Source: Photorhabdus khanii NC19 (GTDB lineage: Bacteria > Pseudomonadota > Gammaproteobacteria > Enterobacterales > Enterobacteriaceae). From it: a stretch of DNA of 64,000 nt. Position 1 is the first letter of the stretch. Each line of letters opens with the position of its first letter. The notes under the pieces were generated by a model that saw only the letters and a program-made list of their open reading frames with translations, did not search any database and was not told where the DNA came from. This document shows positions 19,578-27,200 of this stretch, one piece after another. Where the stretch lies: contig NZ_AYSJ01000002.1 in NCBI RefSeq assembly GCF_000517265.1, positions 679,497 to 743,496 on the forward strand. The letters run 5' to 3'. The translations under genes were made by a program, and so were the position numbers.

Positions 19578-20000
19578 ATGAGTTCATTAAGTGAGTTAGT
19601 TTCGGTTGAAGTTGATGTGCCAAGTGGCAGTGCGATAACACTCAGCCAGCCGGAAGAATATCCTTCGCAGCTCATTGAAGCTCTGGTTAGTTTATTCAGT
19701 CAGCGTAAACCTGTTCGCCGTGCTTTTATCATTCAAGCTCATGATAAAAATGTGGATGAGAAGCCCAATTTATTAATTGGGCTGGAAATGAATGGCACGG
19801 AGAATGAGATTGAACAGCTAATTCAAGAAGCTGGCGGCATTGCCTGCGAATACACATCTGAAGAAGAACCTATTGACTTCTGCCTGGTTGATGAAAAGGA
19901 GCGTGGGATCAGCCATTATTTGATTCAGCATACGCAACCATTTTATCAGCGTAAATTAGGCAGTTGGTTACGGGGGAATATTCCGGTAATGAATAAGTGA
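19578..20000 (+). CDS. sseB: SseB-like protein, C-terminal domain only
   Basis: The 140-residue protein corresponds to the C-terminal half of enterobacterial SseB (258 residues). Shared landmarks are P-V-R-R-A-F-I, P-N-L-L-I-G-L-E, E-E-P-I-D-F-C-L-V, G-I-S-H-Y-L-I-Q-H and P-F-Y-Q-R. The N-terminal SseB domain is missing. Start ATG 19578 is preceded by TTGGAG at a good distance, so the short form looks deliberately translated and is not a frameshift product; the 36-bp gap to pepB holds no trace of the missing domain. SseB is linked to serine sensitivity in E. coli, with unclear biochemical role. sseA, its usual neighbour, is absent here. Confidence 0.85.
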   Translation: MSSLSELVSVEVDVPSGSAITLSQPEEYPSQLIEALVSLFSQRKPVRRAFIIQAHDKNVDEKPNLLIGLEMNGTENEIEQLIQEAGGIACEYTSEEEPIDFCLVDEKERGISHYLIQHTQPFYQRKLGSWLRGNIPVMNK

Positions 20001-20085
20001 TTGTTTTAATAATGGTGCAGTTTTTTATATATTGAATTAAGAGATAGATTATTACTTTAATGTGAATCTACCAGCCAGAAATAAT

Positions 20086-20112
20086 AACTAACCCTGCTGG
20101 GCAGGGTTGGTT
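20086..20112 (+). terminator. 12-bp stem hairpin after sseB
   Basis: AACTAACCCTGC and GCAGGGTTGGTT pair with one G-T wobble around a TGG loop, 86 bp after the sseB stop. There is no long U-tract. It separates sseB from the convergent RelE/ParE-like gene and may act in both directions. Confidence 0.5.
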
Positions 20113-20148
20113 AAATCAAAAGATTGTCTGAGCTGGTTTTTCATTGAT

Positions 20149-20562
20149 TCATGATATCGTTTTCAAATTTGTTACAGGGGGTAAATAGAATTTTCCATCT
20201 ATAATGTAGTGCCGATATATATCTACTATATTTATATGATTTTCTCCATAAATCCACTGAAAATGTAGAACCCAATCAGAAGTCTTATAGTTAGAAGGCG
20301 TATTTATGTATTCTGGTATACCAATATGGTAGTGCCACAAGTTGTTTTCGTAAGCATATCTAGAGTTCTTATCTGTTTTTTCTAACCCACTCCATGAATG
20401 GCTGATTTTACCTTCATATTTATTGAAAGTATCCGGTGTAACTAATCCATTTTCTTCATAACGATCAATAAAATCCAAAATTTTATCTTGTTGGTCTTTT
20501 GGAAACTGTTTAAATTCTTTTGCAAATACAATAGAAAAAGACCATGTATATATACAATCCAT
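20149..20562 (-). CDS. Uncharacterised protein, possibly RelE/ParE-like
   Basis: This is a 137-residue protein from the ATG at 20562, chosen because GGAAAGG sits 9 bases before it; a TTG six codons upstream lacks such a site. The N-terminal helix (F-A-K-E-F-K-Q-F-P-K-D-Q-Q-D-K-I-L-D-F-I) resembles the first helices of RelE/ParE/HigB-type toxins. The later W-H-Y-H-I-G-I-P and I-N-I-V-D-I-Y-R-H-Y segments look like the paired beta strands of that fold. I do not recognise a close named family. No antitoxin-like gene is adjacent. Its upstream region is occupied by a 232-bp MITE-like element that ends 5 bp before its Shine-Dalgarno sequence, so its promoter may come from the element. AT-rich, probably acquired. 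Confidence 0.5.
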   Translation of the reverse strand: MDCIYTWSFSIVFAKEFKQFPKDQQDKILDFIDRYEENGLVTPDTFNKYEGKISHSWSGLEKTDKNSRYAYENNLWHYHIGIPEYINTPSNYKTSDWVLHFQWIYGENHINIVDIYRHYIIDGKFYLPPVTNLKTIS

Positions 20563-20582
20563 TTCGACAAACCTTTCCAATT

Positions 20583-20814
20583 GTCTATCCTATTAGGGCT
20601 ATTTTATTTGCCGTTCTTTGTAGTAAAGAGCGAACATTAGGCAGTATTCTGACAAAAGCGATAACTTTTGAACGCATTTTAGTGCGGCCTGAAAGGCGAG
20701 CGAAGCGAATCTACTCCTCACGTACTGTGTGTACGTTCCAGGTTCTGTGTACTATCTGTGTTCACTATTCATTCGCAAGAACGGTCTACAATAATTACGA
20801 CTACTGGGATAGGC
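20583..20814. mobile_element. 232-bp MITE-like element, copy 1
   Basis: This segment shares its whole length and many blocks with 53901-54132. Termini are GTCTATCCTATTAG at the left and CTACTGGGATAGGC at the right; the reverse complement of the right end is GCCTATCCCAGTAG, so the ends are imperfect 14-bp inverted repeats. Just inside the left end, CCGTTCTTTG is matched by CAAGAACGG near the right end, extending the inverted symmetry. Shared internal blocks include ATTTTATTTGCC, GACAAAAGCGATAA, CTTTTGAACGC, CGTACT and GTGTTCACTATTC. It encodes no protein of its own. No clear target-site duplication is visible. It lies between two minus-strand genes. Confidence 0.85.
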
Positions 20815-20816
20815 AT

Positions 20817-21437
20817 CTAAGATGCATGTTGCAAAATAAATTTACGTTTTTCTTCGCGGGACATACTTCTTGGAGCTTGTATTCGTTCTGAAGCTAAAAC
20901 CATTTCAACACGATTTTTGTCGATGACAACGATTGCCATCATTTCACGATCTTTAATTTTTTCTTGGATATGCACTATATTACTCATAGTCTTAATAACC
21001 TCCTGCAAACCTGAGATAGTGTCATGTTTAAGCCTTTTGATCGTTGCCTGAGAACGTGATGGGATGTTACATAAAATATCCTCGAACAGCTCATCGGCAA
21101 ATTGAATGCTTTCTTTAATTGTAGATATCGTAGAGTTCGAGTTTGAAATAAGCGAATGAGAAAGAACAACATCTTCACCACAGTTAATCTTGTTAAGAGT
21201 TTCAGCTATGGCTTTGTCAAGTTCTTCGCACTGGTGAGTTAAGGCATAAAGATGCTCACGAATGCTGGCATCCAGCGCTGCCACGGATTTTTTGGGAAAC
21301 GTCCGTGCGCCACCTGTTGAACCCCATTCCTCTATCATTCGAGCTAATGGCGCTGATGTTTGAAATGCCTGAGCTTGCGTTGATATAAGCATTGGAACTA
21401 ATGCAAGCCCAACTACTGTTGTGGTTGTATTTTTCAT
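20817..21437 (-). CDS. Secreted or periplasmic protein of unknown function
   Basis: The 206-residue protein starts with a typical Sec signal peptide (M-K-N-T-T-T-T-V-V-G-L-A-L-V-P, cleavage likely after A-Q-A near residue 24). The mature part is mostly helical, polar and rich in Ile, Ser and Glu, with two cysteines near 69 and 87 and another near 123. I recognise no family. GGAG lies about 9 bases before the ATG. The stop codon is only two bases from the end of the 232-bp element, so the element inserted right behind the gene or into its 3' end; an original longer C-terminus cannot be excluded. It sits in the AT-rich accessory segment where other enterobacteria have sseA. Confidence 0.65.
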   Translation of the reverse strand: MKNTTTTVVGLALVPMLISTQAQAFQTSAPLARMIEEWGSTGGARTFPKKSVAALDASIREHLYALTHQCEELDKAIAETLNKINCGEDVVLSHSLISNSNSTISTIKESIQFADELFEDILCNIPSRSQATIKRLKHDTISGLQEVIKTMSNIVHIQEKIKDREMMAIVVIDKNRVEMVLASERIQAPRSMSREEKRKFILQHAS

Positions 21438-22355
21438 GCATCTTCTCCACGGTCATGTGTAGCCTAAAAATACTATCAGTAAAAGGTTCACTATGTACGT
21501 ATTTCTTATCACAAATCTTGCTTCAAATATAATGATATTTAAATGTAACTATTTATAAGTGTTAGTCATATTTATATAGCCAGTTGAGGGAGCTTTTAGC
21601 TCTTATGTATGATATTACTTTCTTGATTGAAGTTTATCTACAAGATAGATATAAATATTTTCATAATTTACCTTTGGTTTAAATAGAATCTCTTACTTGT
21701 CCGCAGAAAGATAATGTATTGTTATTGTAACAAATATATTAATATTAATTCAATAATGGATGAATGGAAATTGGCGTGTTTAATTAATGGTTTCGTGTAA
21801 CGATAATCAATATAATTATATTTTAAAATTATTTTTAATAATAATTCTCAATGTTATATCTGATAAATGCCTTATATTTTTACTCTATAGTACAGATAAG
21901 AATGAGTTGTTCAATTGGTGATCGAATTTAAAACGATATTTAAATCTAATGAGTTTATAGAAGGTTTAGATATTGTATTTTTATATTCTTAATTAATGTG
22001 GGAAGGTTTGTTTCCATTGATGAATAGTAGATTTATTTCTTTCACTAAAATATATTGAATAATTTTCTGCTGGATTTTATTTGCTAAATAGTATACTTGT
22101 TTTTTATCTGTAACTATATGTTGTACAGCAAGATATAATAATTGTATGTTAATATTGCAAGACAATAAATATGAAGGGGAGATAATCATTTCATGTTGAA
22201 AAATTAACTTGTGGCGGAGCGGAGATAATTTGTGATCTGCTTATAAGAATGTGACGATATAATGGCTTTTCATTATTTTATTGATGTGCATCAATGCTAT
22301 TGTTACCCGTATCGTTTAATAGATACATTACTTCAACAAAACTAATGGATATGCC
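21438..22355. other. AT-rich spacer without convincing genes
   Basis: About 900 bp of strongly AT-rich sequence. A 66-codon minus-strand frame (21989-22189) exists but has no ribosome binding site, no recognisable family and the base composition of the spacer, so I do not call it. No strong hairpins or repeats were noticed. The last 100 bp before 22356 presumably hold the promoter of the next gene. Confidence 0.55.
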
Positions 22356-23156
22356 ATGTCATTAAAAATAACTGTGCTCCTTGAAAATAAAACATCTGAC
22401 TCATATTTGATAGCTAAACCTGGTTTGAGTCTTTTACTTGAGGATGGTGAAGAGAAGATAATTTTTGATACTGGTCCAGATGGCAGCTATCTTGAGAATG
22501 CGAACAGGATGGGAATATCTGTTGATGATATATCCAGGATTGTTATCTCTCATGGCCATTCAGACCATATAGGTGGTGTTAATTATTTCCCCCATAACGC
22601 TAAATTAATATGTCACCCCGATGCATTAAATGAGAAGTATTATGGTGTTATGTTTAAAAATATTGCCTTAAAATTTAAAAAAACATCGGGTAAAATTAAT
22701 AAAAGAATTAAAAAGAAAGTCTTTTTTCGTTTAACAAAATCGCATATGAAAATAAGTGAACGATTTGTTTTTTCAGGTGAAATAGCAAGTGAACATCGGA
22801 AATCCTGTGGCTTAGTCAGAAGAAGTTCCTGGGCTAATGATTATATACTTGATGACAGTGCACTAATTTGGAAGAGTGATAATGGGCTTGTAATTATCAT
22901 TGGCTGTGGTCATTCGGGTATTTGTGAAATAATTAATCACGCTAAAATGATTACAGGCGTGGATAAAGTATGCGCAGTAATAGGTGGGTTGCATTTGAAG
23001 AGAGCATTACCGACAGAGTTATTGAAGATAAGAGAATTTTTTTTAAAAGAAAATATAAAAGAAGTCTATGGATGTCATTGTACTGGTAGCTGGGGAAGGC
23101 TTTGGTTGCCAAATGTTAAGCAACTGAAAACAGGACAGGTGTTATTAGTAGAGTAA
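22356..23156 (+). CDS. Metallo-beta-lactamase-fold hydrolase
   Basis: The 266-residue protein carries the MBL metal motif H-G-H-S-D-H-I-G-G at residues 66-74 (ligands H66, H68, D70, H71), a third-His region G-C-G-H-S-G near 188 and a final G-G-L-H-L. The early L-L-E-N-K-T and I-F-D-T-G-P segments and the C-x-C-T-G motif near the C-terminus fit the COG1237 branch, which includes archaeal dihydropterin-type hydrolases. Substrate is unknown. The central part (105-140) is unusually lysine-rich. Codon use is AT-rich relative to neighbours such as yfhM, suggesting transfer. It stands alone, with no operon partner on either side. Confidence 0.8.
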   Translation: MSLKITVLLENKTSDSYLIAKPGLSLLLEDGEEKIIFDTGPDGSYLENANRMGISVDDISRIVISHGHSDHIGGVNYFPHNAKLICHPDALNEKYYGVMFKNIALKFKKTSGKINKRIKKKVFFRLTKSHMKISERFVFSGEIASEHRKSCGLVRRSSWANDYILDDSALIWKSDNGLVIIIGCGHSGICEIINHAKMITGVDKVCAVIGGLHLKRALPTELLKIREFFLKENIKEVYGCHCTGSWGRLWLPNVKQLKTGQVLLVE

Positions 23157-24210
23157 TGTGGTGAAAGGTATGCAGAAAATGGATTTTCATTAGGTTTATA
23201 GTAACGATTGGTTAATATTTTTATTACAGAGTTTATTTGTATTTTCTATTGCATTTTTTTATTATAGAGGATCTTATTTATATTTTATAAAAATAATTTA
23301 AATAATGGGAGTTTAACGTGAGTAATTATTGCCACTTTTAGTAAGAAAGTGGCATCATATGTCAATGTATTTTACGTTTTATGTTGTAAACGTATTTTTA
23401 TATATTTTATGTTGTCTGGAGTTATGTTTGGATTATTTTCTGATGATTTTTCTAAATGTTTTTATATTGTTGCTAGCAATGGCGCTTGCATTTAATTTCT
23501 TATTTTTTATTTAATGTTATGAATAACTTATTGATTGGAATGAGTTATTTCTTGGTATTATTGTGAATGTAATGATTAATATGGAAAAATAGTTTGTTAT
23601 ATGTTGGGTGAAATTGTATTATCATAATGATTTTAATGTTTCTTGCTGTTTTAATTCTTGAGGTTATTAATCCGTAAATTATATAAATAATAGTAATGGA
23701 TTATGAGTAAGTTATCGATATTATTTTGTTTAAATTTCCATTTGTGTACTTTGTTAGAAAACTAATATAATATTTAAGCTGGATGTGTTTAATCTAATAA
23801 TGATATTTATATCCGGTACGATAACTCCCATTTTTTCTTTATTCAACTTATCTTAATCGTCTGTTTTAGGTTGTTATATTTTTCGTAAATTATCGGAGAG
23901 GATAATTTAATAATGGATTATATCTAATAACTTGGCAAAACAGTATGCAAGTTTTAATAAGATATATAGAGTTCTTAATCAGAGATTGAATCAATGAATT
24001 TAGATTTATTTATCATTTTTATGATATTTAATTCGTCAAAATAAGGCGTTATTATATAAACTTAATGTCTGTACGTTGTCTTACTAGTATTAGAGTAGAG
24101 GTGGTACTCAGTTGCTCATATTTTCTTGATTTAAATTTAATATATTGATTTATAAAACTATTTATTAAATCCTATCACCGATTGGTTGGGATAAGGCAGG
24201 GGTTATAGTC
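23157..24210. other. AT-rich spacer of about 1 kb
   Basis: Very AT-rich and mostly featureless. It holds one perfect hairpin (23330-23354) and, after it, a 51-codon frame from ATG 23359 to 23514 predicted to be entirely hydrophobic, but without a ribosome binding site. I see no recognisable gene. Together with 21438-22355 it marks the MBL gene as an island. Confidence 0.55.
23330..23354 (+). other. Perfect 9-bp stem hairpin in the AT-rich spacer
   Basis: TGCCACTTT and AAAGTGGCA pair around the 7-base loop TAGTAAG. A tiny frame (GTG at 23318, seven codons, ending in the loop) has GGAG eight bases upstream. The arrangement looks like a short leader peptide plus hairpin but nothing recognisable follows. 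Confidence 0.3.
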
Positions 24211-27200
24211 ATGGATCAAAGTCAATTCTGGCGGTGGCCGGAAAGAAAAAAGCGTTATTTTGCAGTGATGTTAGCGTTTTTGCTGATGCTTGCTGGTTGT
24301 GACCAGTCTGACAGCACTGATAATAATAAAGCAGCTCAATCGCAGTCCACAGAAATTCAAAGCGAAAAAGCACCTCAACAGTCAAATATTCCAACAAAAT
24401 CAGTAAAACAGAAAGATGCGGCATCACTGGCCGAACTGGCAAAACGTTATGCCGGTAAAGAGGTGACAATTTTGGATGCCTCGGAAGTGCAGCTTGATGG
24501 TGCCAGCGCGATGGTGGTGACATTTTCTGTTCCCTTAGATCCGAATCAGAATTTTGCTCAAAATGTCCGTTTGGTGGATGTAAAACAGGGCAAGCTTGAT
24601 GGTGCGTGGGAACTGTCAGATAACATGATGGCGCTTCGCCTGCGCCATCTGCCGCCATCCCGTAAACTGCAACTGACCGTAGATAAAGGCGTTAAAGGCA
24701 TCAATGAGCGTCAGCTTGAAACGGCGTATGAGAAAACCCTGACAACCGAGACGATTTCTCCGTCTGTTGGTTTTGCCAGCAAGGGCTCTTTGTTGCCAAG
24801 TAAAGTAGCTGAAGGTTTGCCAGTGTTAGCACTTAATGTGAATAGTATTGATGTTAACTTTTTCCGGATAAAAGAGACGGCATTACCCTCTTTTATCGCA
24901 CAGTGGCAATATCGCAATAATCTGAACTCCTGGGAGTCTGAAGATATTCTTAAAGATGCGGAATTGGTTTATACCGGTCGTTTTGATCTTAATCCAACGT
25001 TAAATACTCGCGAAAAATTATTGTTGCCATTAAATAACATTAAAGTATTGCAGCAAGACGGTGTTTATATGGCGGTGATGCAACAGGCGGGTAAATACGT
25101 CTCTACTAATCCGGCGACAATGTTCACGTTAAGCGACATTGGGGTTTCTATGCACAGCTATTTGGATAAAATGGATGTGTTTACCCAATCGCTGGAACAA
25201 GGCAACAGCCTGAAAGGGGTGGAAGTTCGTCTGTTGGATGAGAAGGGGCAGTTATTGTCAAAAACAACGACAGACGCTGATGGACACGCGAGCCTGGAGA
25301 AAAATGCGAAAGCTAAATTATTGCTCGCTACCCGTCATAACCAAACCAGTATGATTGATTTGGTATCACCGGCGCTGGATCTGTCTGAGTTTGATATCGC
25401 GGGTCCACAAGGATACAGCAAACTGTTTTTTGTTTTCGGGCCTCGTGATCTCTATCGCCCCGGTGAGACGCTGATTGTGAATGGGCTATTGCGTGATGGT
25501 GACGGTCGGGCAATTAAAAGCCAGCCGGTTAAAGTTGATGTATTAAAAACAGATGGTCAGGTTGTCCGTAGTTTTGTCTGGCAACCTGAAAATGGGTTGT
25601 ATCAGTATCGCTACACTATTCCTCAGTCAGCGGCTACCGGACTCTGGTCGCTACGTTTTGATCTGGGCGATAACAAACCCCGTTATTACAAGTTCAATGT
25701 AGAAGATTTTATGCCGGAGCGGATGGCGCTGGAAATTAGCAGTGAAACGCAACCGGTGATGAAAAACCACAGTGTCGATTTCGACATCAAAGGCCGTTAC
25801 CTGTATGGTGCTCCCGCTGCGGATAATCGTCTGCAGGGGCAGTTATTCCTGCGTCCAAACCGTGATGCGGTAGCAAAATTGCCGGGTTATGAGTTTGGTG
25901 CTGCCACTGAAGAAAATCTCAGTCGTACATTGGACGAATTTGATTTGACTTTGAACAGTAGCGGTGAAGCCGCATTGAATGTCAGCGCAGACAACTGGAA
26001 TTCAGTTTCTTCGCCGGTAAAAGTGATTGTTCAGGCCAGTCTGCTTGAATCTGGCGGCCGCCCGGTGACACGTCGGGTTGAACAGGCGGTTTGGCCGGCA
26101 GAAAAACTGGTTGGTATTCGTCCGCTGTTTAATCAGAAAACGGTTTATGACTATCGTACTGGTCGTGACCAAAGCCGCTACAATGTGGATGAAAATTCAT
26201 TGGCTGAATTTGAGCTGGTTTATGCAGATGCCAATGGCAAAAAATATGCCGCTAAAGATCTAACCGTCCGTTTGGTTTATGAACGCCATGATTACTATTG
26301 GCGTTGGTCGGATGGTGAAGGCTGGCAGTCAGGCTATGACCAGAAAGATTTGGTGATGGCGGATGAACATATCCAGATTGCGCAGGATGGTACCGCAAAA
26401 GTCAGTTTCCCGGTTGATTGGGGATCGTATCGTATTGAGGTTATCAATCCAGAGAATCAATTGGTTAGCAGTGTTAATTTCTGGGCAGGTTATTCATGGC
26501 AGGATAATACCGGTGGTACCGGTGCCGTTCGTCCTGATCAGGTAAAATTGTCTCTGGATAAACCGGCTTATCGGGTGGGTGAGAAAGTAAAACTGCATAT
26601 GGCCGCACCACAGGCAGGTAAGGGTTATCTGTTGGTGGAGTCCAGTGAAGGGCCGCTTTGGTGGCAGGAGATTGATGTACCAGAACAAGGTCTGGATGTG
26701 GAGGTTCCGGTTAATAAAGAGTGGTGCCGTCATGACCTTTATCTGACGGCGGTGGTTATTCGTCCCGGTGATAAATCCCGCCAGGCAACACCCAAACGTG
26801 CAATTGGTGTGTTACATCTGCCGTTGGCGGATGAAAACCGTAAACTGGATCTGACGTTATCCGCGCCGGAAAAAATGCGTCCGAATCAAAACCTGACAGT
26901 TAACGTCAAGGTTACACCACAGCAAGGGCAGAAATTGCCTAGACAGGTTAATGTGCTGCTTTCTGCGGTAGATACTGGAGTACTCAATGTCACTAACTTC
27001 AAAACCCCGGATCCCTATGAGGCTTTCTTTGGCCGTAAACGCTATAGCGTCGATCAATATGATGTGTATGGTCAGTTGATTGAAGGTGAAGGTCGTCTGG
27101 CAAATCTGCGTTTTGGTGGTTCTGGTGATGAAGATGCCCCTGCCCGTGGTGGTAGAAAACCATTAACTGAAGTGCAGATTATTGCTGAACAGGCACAGCC

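Noticed and set aside
20583..20814. Considered as an ERIC sequence
   Set aside because: Length and ends (CTATCCC...GGGATAG) do not match the roughly 127-bp ERIC consensus.
20544..20891. 115-codon plus-strand frame across the first 232-bp element
   Set aside because: It crosses the element border and two minus-strand genes, lacks a ribosome binding site and the frame is not kept in the second copy.
21989..22189. 66-codon frame on the minus strand
   Set aside because: No ribosome binding site, no recognisable motif and composition equal to the AT-rich spacer.
24209..24658. 149-codon minus-strand frame over the start of yfhM
   Set aside because: Antisense shadow; the plus-strand lipoprotein signal and body are clear.
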